A stretch of 64,000 bases of DNA, from assembly GCF_025907915.1 (NCBI RefSeq), contig NZ_JAPAAF010000010.1:1-64000 (forward strand), written 5' to 3'. A model generated the notes under the pieces. The model was not told where the DNA came from and did not search any database. It saw only the letters and a program-made list of their open reading frames with translations. Shown here in pieces: positions 17,401 to 25,890 of this stretch. Each line of letters begins with the position of its first letter. The stretch's first letter is position 1. The DNA is from Gaoshiqia sediminis (GTDB lineage: Bacteria; Bacteroidota; Bacteroidia; Bacteroidales; Prolixibacteraceae). The position numbers were made by a program, and so were the translations under genes.

Positions 17401-17518
17401 TGGGGCCCGTCAACCAAAATGCATTGGCAAAACGAGTGACGAAGGCACGAAATGATTAAATGAAACTTGGAAATTAGCCCTCTGAACCGGGCAAATTTGA
17501 AACATAAAAAGCAAAACC

Positions 17519-17743
17519 ATGGCAAAAGTTATTGGAGCAGTAGTGGTTGACACGGAAGAATGCAAAGGTTGCGGCCTTTGCGTGGTAGCTTGTCCGCAAC
17601 AAGTGCTTGGACAAAACAAACAAGTCAACAGCCGGGGATACCATTATTCGTTTATGGAGAATCCCGAAGCCTGTATTGGCTGTTCAAATTGTGCAGTTGT
17701 TTGCCCGGATAGCTGCATCACTGTTTATCGTGTTAAGTTGTAA
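17519..17743 (+). CDS. vorD: 2-oxoacid:ferredoxin oxidoreductase delta subunit (2x[4Fe-4S] ferredoxin)
   Basis: A 74-residue ferredoxin-like protein with two four-cysteine motifs, [12 protein letters not shown] (about residues 15-26) and [12 protein letters not shown] (about 53-64), each able to bind one [4Fe-4S] cluster. It is the electron-transfer subunit of a four-part 2-oxoacid oxidoreductase whose alpha, beta and gamma subunits follow at once on the same strand. First gene of that operon, behind the CRP/FNR-like site. Separate rather than fused subunits are the VOR/KGOR style of anaerobes. Confidence 0.88.
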   Translation: MAKVIGAVVVDTEECKGCGLCVVACPQQVLGQNKQVNSRGYHYSFMENPEACIGCSNCAVVCPDSCITVYRVKL

Positions 17744-17772
17744 TTTTTTGTAAACATCAAATCAAAAGATAG

Positions 17773-18867
17773 ATGGGAGAATTAAGATTAATGAAGGGGA
17801 ACGAGGTGATTGCCGAGGCAGCCATCCGCTGTGGTTGCGACGGTTACTTTGGCTACCCGATCACCCCTCAGTCGGAGGTAATGGAAACCTTAATGGCCCG
17901 TGAACCCTGGGACGAAACTGGTATGGTAGTGCTGCAGGCCGAAAGTGAAGTAGCCTCCATCAACATGGTTTACGGCGCTGCCGGCAGCGGTAAAAAAGTG
18001 ATGACATCCTCCTCCAGCCCGGGTATCAGTTTGATGGCCGAGGGCATATCGTACATTGCCGGGGCCGAACTTCCCTGTGTAATAGTGAACGTGCAACGTG
18101 GCGGTCCGGGACTGGGCACCATCCAGCCTTCACAGGCCGATTATTTTCAATCGACCAAAGGCGGTGGCCACGGCGACTATAAACTCATCGTGCTGGCGCC
18201 TGCATCGGTTCAGGAGATGAATGATTTTGTAGAACTGGCCTTTCAACTGGCTTTCAAATACCGCAATCCGGCCATGATCCTGTCGGATGGCGCCATTGGC
18301 CAGATGATGGAAAAAGTGGAACTAAGCGACTTTCAGCCCCGCCTGACCGCCGAAGAAATAAAAGCCCGGTACGGCTCATGGGCAACCACCGGAAAAACAG
18401 CCGACCGCGACTACAACATTGTGACTTCCCTGGAGATGGATTCGGCAAAAATGGAACACAATAATTTGCGGTTTCAGGAAAAATACCGGACCATGGAAGA
18501 GGAAGAAGTACGCTACGAAATGATTGAATGCGATGATGCCGACTATGTGCTTGTTGCCTTTGGCTCATCGGCCCGAATTTGCCAAAAGTCGGTTGATATT
18601 GCGCGGGCAAAAGGCTTAAAAGTTGGCCTGCTCCGCCCCATTACGCTATTCCCTTTCCCCAAAAAGTCCATCGCAGAATTGGCCAAACGGGTAAAAGGTT
18701 TCCTGACCGTGGAAATGAACGCCGGACAAATGATCGAGGATGTTCAATTGGCAGTTGGGTGCTCCGGAAATAACGTGCCGGTAAAACACTTTGGCCGGAT
18801 GGGCGGAATTATCCCCACCCCGGGTGAAGTTGCAGAAGCGTTGGAACAAAAATTAATTGGAGGGTAA
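17773..18867 (+). CDS. vorB: 2-oxoacid:ferredoxin oxidoreductase alpha subunit (VorB/KorA type)
   Basis: Pyrimidine-binding and transketolase-C subunit, 364 residues. KGNEVIAEAAIRCGCDGYFGYPITPQ-type start (about residues 8-33), the acidic QAESEVASI loop (about 55) that activates thiamine diphosphate, and RGGPGLGTIQPSQADYFQ (about 109-126) are all present, as in the VorB/KorA family. The C-terminal half (about 245-360) is the transketolase C domain. Enzymes of this class interconvert a 2-oxoacid and CoA with an acyl-CoA, CO2 and reduced ferredoxin. Family name alone cannot separate branched-chain, 2-oxoglutarate and aryl-pyruvate substrates; the paaK/pheA neighbourhood makes aryl-pyruvates a good candidate. 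Confidence 0.9.
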   Translation: MGELRLMKGNEVIAEAAIRCGCDGYFGYPITPQSEVMETLMAREPWDETGMVVLQAESEVASINMVYGAAGSGKKVMTSSSSPGISLMAEGISYIAGAELPCVIVNVQRGGPGLGTIQPSQADYFQSTKGGGHGDYKLIVLAPASVQEMNDFVELAFQLAFKYRNPAMILSDGAIGQMMEKVELSDFQPRLTAEEIKARYGSWATTGKTADRDYNIVTSLEMDSAKMEHNNLRFQEKYRTMEEEEVRYEMIECDDADYVLVAFGSSARICQKSVDIARAKGLKVGLLRPITLFPFPKKSIAELAKRVKGFLTVEMNAGQMIEDVQLAVGCSGNNVPVKHFGRMGGIIPTPGEVAEALEQKLIGG

Positions 18868-18870
18868 CAC

Positions 18871-19668
18871 ATGGATCTAGCAGAAATTATAAAACCGGAA
18901 AATCTGGTTTACAAAAAACCCAACTTACTGACCAACAAAACCATGCATTACTGTCCGGGCTGTAGCCACGGGGTGGCGCACAAGCTGTTGGCCGAAGTAA
19001 TTGAAGAGCTGGATATACAGGAAAAAACCATCGGTGTTTCGCCGGTTGGCTGCAGTGTTTTTGCTTACAATTACATCAGCATCGACTGGCAGGAAGCCGC
19101 TCACGGGCGGGCGCCGGCAGTAGCTACCGGGATCTCCCGTGTAAACCCCGATAAGGTGGTCTTCACTTACCAGGGCGACGGCGACCTGGCATCCATCGGA
19201 ACGGCAGAAATCATGCATGCCTGCAACCGGGGCGAAAACATGGTGGTCATCTTCATCAACAATGCCATTTATGGCATGACCGGTGGACAAATGGCGCCGA
19301 CCACCCTGCTCGGACAGGTGACTGCCACCACGCCCTGTGGCCGTGATCTGGAGAGAAACGGTTACCCGCTGAAAATTACCGAACTGATTGGACAACTGCC
19401 AGGAACATCGTATGTTACCCGCCAGTCAGTCCATACGCCCGCCGCATCGCGCAAGTGCAAAAAGGCAATTAAAAAAGCCTTTGAAAATGCGCTTGCCAAA
19501 AAAGGAACTTCCTTTGTTGAAATAGTATCGACCTGCAACTCGGGCTGGCGCATGACACCCGTGGACGCCAACAACTGGATGGAAGAAAACATGTTCCCGT
19601 TTTATCCGGTAGGCGACATCAAAGATGCAGAAAAAGCAGGCCCGGAGGCCTTTACCAAGAAAAATTAA
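18871..19668 (+). CDS. vorA: 2-oxoacid:ferredoxin oxidoreductase beta subunit (TPP-binding)
   Basis: Thiamine-diphosphate-binding subunit, 265 residues. CPGCSHGVAHK (about residues 28-38) holds cysteines typical of the family, and the TPP/Mg motif is GDGDLASIGT...NN (about residues 107-133). MTGGQMAPT follows, as in KorB/VorA enzymes. It begins 3 bp after the alpha subunit, so the two are made together. Reaction and direction are as for the alpha subunit: reductive carboxylation of the acyl-CoA, or oxidative decarboxylation of the 2-oxoacid, depending on ferredoxin redox state. Confidence 0.9.
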   Translation: MDLAEIIKPENLVYKKPNLLTNKTMHYCPGCSHGVAHKLLAEVIEELDIQEKTIGVSPVGCSVFAYNYISIDWQEAAHGRAPAVATGISRVNPDKVVFTYQGDGDLASIGTAEIMHACNRGENMVVIFINNAIYGMTGGQMAPTTLLGQVTATTPCGRDLERNGYPLKITELIGQLPGTSYVTRQSVHTPAASRKCKKAIKKAFENALAKKGTSFVEIVSTCNSGWRMTPVDANNWMEENMFPFYPVGDIKDAEKAGPEAFTKKN

Positions 19669-19679
19669 AACCGAAGATC

Positions 19680-20231
19680 ATGACAGAAGAAATCATTATA
19701 GCCGGTTTTGGCGGACAAGGTGTTCTCTCGATGGGGAAAATTCTGGCGTATTCAGGTGTGATGCAGGGTCAGGAAGTGACCTGGTTCCCGTCGTACGGCC
19801 CCGAGATGCGCGGCGGTACGGCAAACGTATCGGTCATTTTGAGTGACAGCCGGATCAGTTCGCCCATCCTGCACGAGTTTGACACAGCCATCATCCTCAA
19901 CCAGCAATCGATGAACAAGTTTGAAAAAGCCGTAAAACCAGGCGGCGTGTTGCTCTACGATCCTCACGGGATTGTGCATCCGCCCACACGCACTGACATC
20001 AATATCTATAAAATTGAAGGAACCAAAATTGCAGCCGACATGGGCAATGTAAAAACCTTCAACATGGTTGTGCTGGGCGCCTACCTGAAAGCCAAACCGG
20101 TGGTAAAAATGGAGAGCATCCGAAAAGGACTGGAAAAATCGCTGCCCGAACGCCACCACAAGCTCATCCCGCTAAACTTGCAAGCCATTGAAGCCGGGGT
20201 TGACCATTTGGAAGTGGTACAAAAAGTATAA
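19680..20231 (+). CDS. vorC: 2-oxoacid:ferredoxin oxidoreductase gamma subunit
   Basis: CoA-binding/gamma-domain subunit of 183 residues. IAGFGGQGVLSMGKILAYSG (residues 6-25) is the family start, and SYGPEMRGGTANVSVILSD (about 39-57) the second conserved block. It completes the D-B-A-C set of four separate subunits. The gene is the last of the operon; a clear intrinsic terminator follows at 20254-20286. Confidence 0.9.
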   Translation: MTEEIIIAGFGGQGVLSMGKILAYSGVMQGQEVTWFPSYGPEMRGGTANVSVILSDSRISSPILHEFDTAIILNQQSMNKFEKAVKPGGVLLYDPHGIVHPPTRTDINIYKIEGTKIAADMGNVKTFNMVVLGAYLKAKPVVKMESIRKGLEKSLPERHHKLIPLNLQAIEAGVDHLEVVQKV

Positions 20232-20253
20232 AACAATTCAAACGACATTATCG

Positions 20254-20286
20254 AAAAGCCGCTCTCCCAAAAGGAAGCGGCTTTTT
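20254..20286 (+). terminator. Terminator of the oxidoreductase operon
   Basis: Arms AAAAGCCGCT / AGCGGCTTTT around a 12-base loop, ending in a T5 run. It lies 22 bp after the gamma subunit gene. Read on the minus strand the A run of the first arm also gives T bases, so it may serve the converging sensor kinase gene too. Confidence 0.85.
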
Positions 20287-20305
20287 GATTTCTAAAATGT
20301 TACCA

Positions 20306-23300
20306 CTATTGTTTGATTGGCAAATAAAACCGGAAAGTAGTTCCCTTTCCCTCCTCCGATTGAAGTTCGATATGACCACCCATCAGTTCCAACAGGTTTT
20401 TGGTGATGGAAAGCCCCAGGCCTGTTCCGCCGTAAATCCGAGAAGTACTCATCTGGGCCTGCCGGAATCGTTCGAATATATGGGATTGGTCCTTTTCAGG
20501 AATACCAATACCCGTGTCCGAAACAATAAAAGCAACCTGCCCATCATCCATCCCACTTACACCGAAAACAATTTCCCCAACGGCTGTAAATTTGACAGCA
20601 TTGCTCAATAAATTGCCAAGTATTTGTGACAACCGGTACTCATCGGCAGAGATAGTCTGTGTTTCAAATCCGGGTAATAGACGAAGGTTCACAAGTCCCT
20701 TTCCGTCTTCAGCCAGTCGACGCGCAAACTGGGTGTGCAGCCGTTGAAGCATCGGACCAAGAACTACAGGGGCAAAATTGATGGCTACCTGGCCGGTTTC
20801 CAACTTCGAAGCATCGAGCACATCATTGATGATTTCGAGCAGTCCTTCGGCGCTTTTGTTGATAATCAGCGAGAACTCCTGCTTCTTTTCCGCTGCCATT
20901 TGCTGATCGCTCACCAGCATTTCCGTGAAACCAAGGATTACGTTTAGCGGGGTACGTATCTCATGGCTCATGTTGGCCAGGAAGGCCGACTTAAGCCGCT
21001 CACTTTCTTCGGCTTTCTCTTTTGCTTCTACCAACTCGCGAATCATTTGTTTACGTCCGGTAATATCTTCTTTAATTCCAATATAGTTGGTTATTTCCCC
21101 GTTGTCACCAATGATCGGCGATATGATCGCTTTTTCCCAATACAGTTCGCCCGATTTTTTGCGGTTACGGAATTCGCCCACCCAATTCTGTCCCGATTTA
21201 ATAACCTGCCACAGATGGTGATAGAATTCGGCTGTATGCAGCCCTGAGCTATTGATGGACATATTTTTACGAATAGCCTCATCAAGCCGGTAACCGGTTA
21301 CTTCAGTAAATTTTGGATTAACGTATTCGATTTGGCCCTCCGGATCAGTGATAACAATGCTTATCGGGTTTTGCTGAATCGCCTGGTTGAATAATTGCAA
21401 CCGTCTCTCTGCTTCTTTTTTCGCGCTCACGTCGTGAATAATGGAATGCAGGCAATCTGTTCCCTGGAATTTTATCAGGCTTGAGAATACTTCAACATCA
21501 CGTACCGAACCGTTCGCCAGGCGATGCCTGAATTCGAAATGAATTGTCCTTTCCCGCTTTGCACGTTCCATTTCTGCCTGAACCTGTGCTTCATTTAAGG
21601 TATTAATTTGCTGGATATTCATCCTCTTCAGTTCATCCACCGACCAACCGTAAAATCGGGCTGCCGCTGGGTTTGCATTCAGGATCTTTCCATTTTCAGG
21701 GTGAATGATCAGCTTGACCGCCGAGTGGTTTTCAAACAGGTTCCGATAATTTTCTTCACTCACCCGCAGGGCCTGCATGGCCTCAACCCGCTGCGAAACA
21801 TCTTGTGCCAACACCAACCGGGCCGGTTTCCCTTCATAGTCGATCAGGTGTGAAATGATATCCGCATGAATAATCTCGCCGTTCTTTTTCAGGTGGCGCC
21901 AAACTCCGGCATGGTTCAGTTTCGACCTGGTTTCTTCCACATCCTGAAGTAAATCCTGAACATCTTCCACGGGACGGATATCTTTCAATGTCATCCTCAT
22001 GAATTCCTCGCGGGTATATCCGTATTGTTCGATAGCTGCGGGGTTAACCATCAATATCTTCAGGTTTTCAGGATCATATACCCACATCGGCATAGGATTG
22101 TTTTCAAACAGGTATTTGTAGCGTACCTCGCTCCTCTCCAGGGCCTTCCTCGATTGCAACCGCTCAGTGATATCCCGCGTGATGCCCAGGTTTCCAATCC
22201 ATTTCCCCTGTCCATCATACAATTTTGCCCCAAAAGTTTCACCGGGGAAGTGCCTCTCATCTTTTGCTTTGTACTCGGAAACATACAATTTTTTACCCAC
22301 TAAGGCTTTTTCATCATAAATTCTTTCGCCTGCCTGTTCGAACATTCCGAATGAAGCATATAAAACCTCGGTGCTCTTTCCGATCAATTCATCAGGTTCA
22401 TAACCATAGGTTTGTTTAACCCCTTCGTTCGCCAGAACAATTTGCCGCTTCGTATCGGTAATGACTATCCCGTCGGAAATGGCATTAAACATGGTTTCGA
22501 AAAGCTTCTTCTGGATATCAAGTGCCTGTTGCTGCCTAACCTCTTCGGTCATATCGCGAAAAACCAGTACCACTCCTTGCAATTGGCCGTTCTCTGTCCA
22601 AATGGGTGCACCACTGTCGGCAATCGGGTACTCCACTCCGTTCCTGGAAATCAACACCGTATGATTGGCCAATCCTACGATAGCACCCTCGCGGATGACT
22701 CTTTTTACGGGACATTCAACCGAACCTCGCGACTGCTCATTAATGATGTTGAAGACTTCCCCAATATCTTTATTCCGGGCTTCAAGCTCTGTCCACCCTG
22801 TCAGCTTCTCGGCTACTGGGTTCATCAGTTGTACCCGCGCGTTTAAATCGGTAGTGATCACAGCATCGCCAATGCTGTACAAGGTAGTACGGTATAAACG
22901 CTCGCTTTCTTTTACTTGCTTTTCGCCCAGCAAGCGTTTTTCCTCGTTGCCCAGCAGCACGCCAATTATCAGTGTTGCCAACGGAAAAACCAAAAGAATG
23001 GGCAACCATATTTTACTGATAATCTCCAGGCCCGAAGGCAACAGCAACTGTGAGCCCAACATAAAAAGGTGAGCCACAATGCCAATACCCCAAAGAGGCA
23101 AAAGTCTTATTTTTTCGGGTCTATTATCGTACAGATAACGGAACAACGCGCCTGCCAGCGCACAAAAAACAATGGTCGCCAAACCAGCCCAAACGCCCGT
23201 ACCGCCCAGCCAAATACGGTATAGTGCGGTCAAAACAACGGTAACACTTACAGCAAGTTTACCTCCAAACAGTCCGGCCAGTACCAATACGATCGACCGG

Positions 23301-23488
23301 CCATCATAAAAAACCCCGGGCTCAAGGGTAAAAGGCATGTTCATCCCGGCAATGGCTATGCCCGCATAAATAAGGCCGGACACCAGCTGAAACACCTTCC
23401 CTCTCGATCTGAACAAGCGGATTGCCAAACCTTGCATCAAGCTCATGGAAATTAGCAAGGCTGCATTTTGTATTAATTGAATCACCAT
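20306..23488 (-). CDS. LytS-type membrane, five-PAS sensor histidine kinase
   Basis: Membrane sensor kinase of 1060 residues. The first 190 residues hold about six hydrophobic segments with the LytS-like 5TM pattern (MNMPFTLEPGVFYDGR, VLAGLFGGKLAV), followed by five PAS units starting near residues 200, 330, 450, 570 and 690, each with an N-terminal helix and a PxGxI/NPAA-type core. Then HisKA (FLANMSHEIRTPLN, phospho-acceptor H842) and HATPase_c (DTGIGIPEKD, GGTGLGLSI), ending at FYLPIKQ. No receiver domain is fused and no response regulator is adjacent, so the partner is unknown; a receiver-only protein lies far away at 54414. The signal is not evident from sequence. Confidence 0.92.
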   Translation of the reverse strand: MVIQLIQNAALLISMSLMQGLAIRLFRSRGKVFQLVSGLIYAGIAIAGMNMPFTLEPGVFYDGRSIVLVLAGLFGGKLAVSVTVVLTALYRIWLGGTGVWAGLATIVFCALAGALFRYLYDNRPEKIRLLPLWGIGIVAHLFMLGSQLLLPSGLEIISKIWLPILLVFPLATLIIGVLLGNEEKRLLGEKQVKESERLYRTTLYSIGDAVITTDLNARVQLMNPVAEKLTGWTELEARNKDIGEVFNIINEQSRGSVECPVKRVIREGAIVGLANHTVLISRNGVEYPIADSGAPIWTENGQLQGVVLVFRDMTEEVRQQQALDIQKKLFETMFNAISDGIVITDTKRQIVLANEGVKQTYGYEPDELIGKSTEVLYASFGMFEQAGERIYDEKALVGKKLYVSEYKAKDERHFPGETFGAKLYDGQGKWIGNLGITRDITERLQSRKALERSEVRYKYLFENNPMPMWVYDPENLKILMVNPAAIEQYGYTREEFMRMTLKDIRPVEDVQDLLQDVEETRSKLNHAGVWRHLKKNGEIIHADIISHLIDYEGKPARLVLAQDVSQRVEAMQALRVSEENYRNLFENHSAVKLIIHPENGKILNANPAAARFYGWSVDELKRMNIQQINTLNEAQVQAEMERAKRERTIHFEFRHRLANGSVRDVEVFSSLIKFQGTDCLHSIIHDVSAKKEAERRLQLFNQAIQQNPISIVITDPEGQIEYVNPKFTEVTGYRLDEAIRKNMSINSSGLHTAEFYHHLWQVIKSGQNWVGEFRNRKKSGELYWEKAIISPIIGDNGEITNYIGIKEDITGRKQMIRELVEAKEKAEESERLKSAFLANMSHEIRTPLNVILGFTEMLVSDQQMAAEKKQEFSLIINKSAEGLLEIINDVLDASKLETGQVAINFAPVVLGPMLQRLHTQFARRLAEDGKGLVNLRLLPGFETQTISADEYRLSQILGNLLSNAVKFTAVGEIVFGVSGMDDGQVAFIVSDTGIGIPEKDQSHIFERFRQAQMSTSRIYGGTGLGLSITKNLLELMGGHIELQSEEGKGTTFRFYLPIKQ

Positions 23489-23769
23489 ACCAAGGGGAGT
23501 TGAATCTTATTTCGCACTACATAACAAATCTTAATGGAGCTAAAGATAAATAAAATACCCACTTTTCAAGTATCCATCGTTGTCATTCGTCTGCCATGTA
23601 AACTTTGCTTCAGAACCTATCTGCAACTGAAATTGTTCCGATTCAAATTATTCGTGTAATCCTTAGACGCGGGCACATTTTTTTTGACGGCAAATGCCGA
23701 CGCAACTTTTTTGTAAGTTTGAGAATCATACAATCGTTTGATTTCAATCCCTATCCCAAAATCTGTAAA
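23489..23769. other. Divergent intergenic region, sensor kinase / barrel protein
   Basis: Non-coding. On the plus strand TAAGTTTG at 23714-23721 matches the -7 consensus and would give a leader of about 42 bases for the gene at 23770; no good -33 partner was found. Nothing else stands out. Confidence 0.4.
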
Positions 23770-24363
23770 ATGAGAATAATTTACCCTCTGCTGTTACTGC
23801 TTCTGTTTTCAGCAGTTTCAAACGCGCAAACGCAGTCCGAAAAAATAGGTGCCTATTATCGTTTTGCCAACGAAAATGATTTGTTCCGAAGCGATGAGCT
23901 GATTGGCGGGCCGGGTTACCGCGGCAACGGCTCGTTTGCGATCGGTATTGGCTACGAAAAAAAGTTGGCCGGCCCTCTTTACTTTGTAACAGGACTTGAA
24001 TATTCAAGAAACGATATTCGAGTCACCCCCTCACCAAATCCTGAAATTGACTGGTACGAGCGCCAGGCCGACATCCATCTGCTTTCCGTTCCCCTGTATG
24101 GCAAGCTGGTTTTTCTCAGGTACTTCTATCTTCAGGCAGGCCCGCTCATCGATTTTCAATTAAACAAACCAGACCAGAGCACGGACAACCAAACGGGCAT
24201 CGGTGCAGGATTCGAACTGGGGGCCAGCCTGCCCGTCAAAAAGCTGGAAATCATGTTTGGCCCTTTTTGCAAAAGCCATACCTTAGTGCCCTTCAACCGC
24301 GAACGACACCAGCAGCACTTGTGGGAAAGCGGGTTTTCAGTTGGGCTGAACTACAGTTTTTAG
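23770..24363 (+). CDS. Small outer-membrane beta-barrel protein
   Basis: A 197-residue exported protein: signal peptide MRIIYPLLLLLLFSAVSNA, then an eight-strand-like pattern of alternating aromatic and polar residues (SFAIGIGYEKKL, YFVTGLEYSRND, YFYLQAGPLIDFQL, ESGFSVGLNYSF) ending in phenylalanine. This is the OmpX/porin-family-like small barrel common in Bacteroidota; function unknown. The start at 23770 places the signal peptide at the N-terminus; the longer open frame from 23605 would bury it. It is co-oriented with the Nif11-like gene 155 bp downstream but probably not in one operon. Confidence 0.8.
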   Translation: MRIIYPLLLLLLFSAVSNAQTQSEKIGAYYRFANENDLFRSDELIGGPGYRGNGSFAIGIGYEKKLAGPLYFVTGLEYSRNDIRVTPSPNPEIDWYERQADIHLLSVPLYGKLVFLRYFYLQAGPLIDFQLNKPDQSTDNQTGIGAGFELGASLPVKKLEIMFGPFCKSHTLVPFNRERHQQHLWESGFSVGLNYSF

Positions 24364-24518
24364 CATTCGCCTGTAAAAACCTGGATTCCGGCATAAGCTT
24401 TGTCGCATTTATGATGAGGTAGATTTTCGTCCAAATTCCTACTATTTGGTTGGATTCGACAATATATTTCCTACCCAAATGCAGGACTTGCAAAACATTT
24501 CATTTTAAACCACAGCGT

Positions 24519-24755
24519 ATGGCTATTCAAAGTGCAATTAAATTTATCCGGGAGTCGCAAGAGAACCGTGAATTACGAAAAACGATCAATCAAAGTCCGC
24601 CAAAAGAAATTTTCGACAAGCTGGCAGGCATGGGCTATGAATTTACGATGGAGGAATTTGAGGAGGCCGTGAATATGCTTCATGTAAAATGTCAGTTTGA
24701 AGAAGAAGCCAACCGGTTAATGCAAACCAAGCTTTGGTTTACCATACAATTTTAA
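24519..24755 (+). CDS. Nif11-domain small protein
   Basis: A 78-residue protein whose N-terminal two thirds match the Nif11/N11P pattern: an amphipathic helix (AIQSAIKFIRESQENRELRKTI, about 2-24), a short link, and a second helix around MGYEFTMEEFEEAV (about 44-57). In other bacteria this fold is found in nitrogen-fixation operons and as the leader of Nif11-class peptide natural products. Here there is no Gly-Gly-type cleavage site, no cysteine-rich or short core after the domain (the tail is LMQTKLWFTIQF), and no modifying enzyme or peptidase transporter in the neighbourhood. It therefore looks like a free-standing domain protein of unknown role. Start set at the ATG 24519; an upstream start at 24450 adds non-family residues. 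Confidence 0.65.
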   Translation: MAIQSAIKFIRESQENRELRKTINQSPPKEIFDKLAGMGYEFTMEEFEEAVNMLHVKCQFEEEANRLMQTKLWFTIQF

Positions 24756-25008
24756 AAGCGCACCAAGAGTTGCACGTCTTCTAAATCACCCCCGATTGGA
24801 TTGAAATATCCTCACGTTGCAGTTAAACAGCCCCCATCTGAACCATAAATTTAAACTGGTACTTTTCATCAAAAATTTAGGCCCCTGGTTTGATCTATTT
24901 TTTTGTTTCATTTTTAATATTAAAAGATCTCTTTATCCTAACTTATTAATATTCCCTTCGTATGATTGACCATATGATGATTGCGATATTAACAAAAAAG
25001 ACAGGATT

Positions 25009-25734
25009 ATGAGAAAACATCTATTAACTTTACTGCTCGCTACCATTTTTGTGGGCACGGCCTTAGCCCAAAGTAGCCAAATTCCGTTAATCGGATCAAA
25101 GGCGCCCTCCTTCACAGCACAAACCACCACCGGCGATTTAAAATTCCCCGAAGATTTTGGAAAAAATTGGAAAATTCTCTTCAGCCACCCCAAAGATTTT
25201 ACGCCGGTTTGCTCCTCCGAACTTCTGGAACTGGCCTTCATGCAAAGCGAATTTGAACAGCTGGGGGTCAAGTTAGCGGTAATTTCAACCGACAATCTTT
25301 CGCAACACAACATGTGGAAAAACCATTTGGAAGAACTTGATTACAAAGGGAGAGGACTGCAAAAAATTAACTTTCCACTGATCGACGACCAAAGCATGGC
25401 GATCTCCAAAATGTATGGTATGTTGCATGCCCCTACCTCCACCAGCCGCGACATCCGGGGAGTCTATATTATTGACTCCGAGAACATTGTCCGGTCGGTC
25501 AATTTCTACCCCATCCAGATTGGCCGCAACCTGAATGAAATTGAACGGATTGTGATAGCCCTGCAAACCTCTGACGAAACCCAAATGCTGACCCCTGCAA
25601 ACTGGGTAAAAGGAGAAGATGTGATGGTGCCGCATTTACCGTACCGCGAAGAAGAATTGGCCACCAACCCTGAGCTGAAAAATCAATATTACAGTGTGGG
25701 AAACCGAATGTGGTTCAAAAAAATGAAAGACTGA
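25009..25734 (+). CDS. Exported 1-Cys peroxiredoxin
   Basis: Thiol peroxidase of the Prx6/AhpC-TSA family, 241 residues. FSHPKDFTPVCSSEL (about residues 58-72) contains the peroxidatic cysteine C68, and there is no other cysteine in the protein, so no resolving cysteine is available within the chain. The C-terminal extension (TPANWVKGEDVMVPH and on) is the 1-Cys type. Unlike most Prx6 enzymes it begins with a signal peptide (MRKHLLTLLLATIFVGTALA), so it should act in the periplasm and need an outside reductant. Terminator at 25798-25820. Confidence 0.9.
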   Translation: MRKHLLTLLLATIFVGTALAQSSQIPLIGSKAPSFTAQTTTGDLKFPEDFGKNWKILFSHPKDFTPVCSSELLELAFMQSEFEQLGVKLAVISTDNLSQHNMWKNHLEELDYKGRGLQKINFPLIDDQSMAISKMYGMLHAPTSTSRDIRGVYIIDSENIVRSVNFYPIQIGRNLNEIERIVIALQTSDETQMLTPANWVKGEDVMVPHLPYREEELATNPELKNQYYSVGNRMWFKKMKD

Positions 25735-25797
25735 CAGCGTTATGATTTGAAAAACAGGACATTTTTCATTCGTTTTTAACAACAATTAAACAGCAGG

Positions 25798-25820
25798 AAA
25801 AGGGGATTCGTCCCCTTTTT
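25798..25820 (+). terminator. Terminator after the peroxiredoxin gene
   Basis: Arms AAAAGGGGA / TCCCCTTTT around a TTCG loop, with a T5 run. A strong, short intrinsic terminator 64 bp after the stop. Confidence 0.88.
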
Positions 25821-25890
25821 CATGGATCTATTTTCCAATAAAATTTTTGAAATATTATTGTATTTTAGCCAAAACCAAATCTCTAAAACC

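Noticed and set aside
17519-20231. Indolepyruvate oxidoreductase (IorAB) as the name of the four-subunit enzyme
   Set aside because: The genes encode four separate subunits in D-B-A-C order, as in VOR/KGOR. IorA is one large fused subunit and is not present here.
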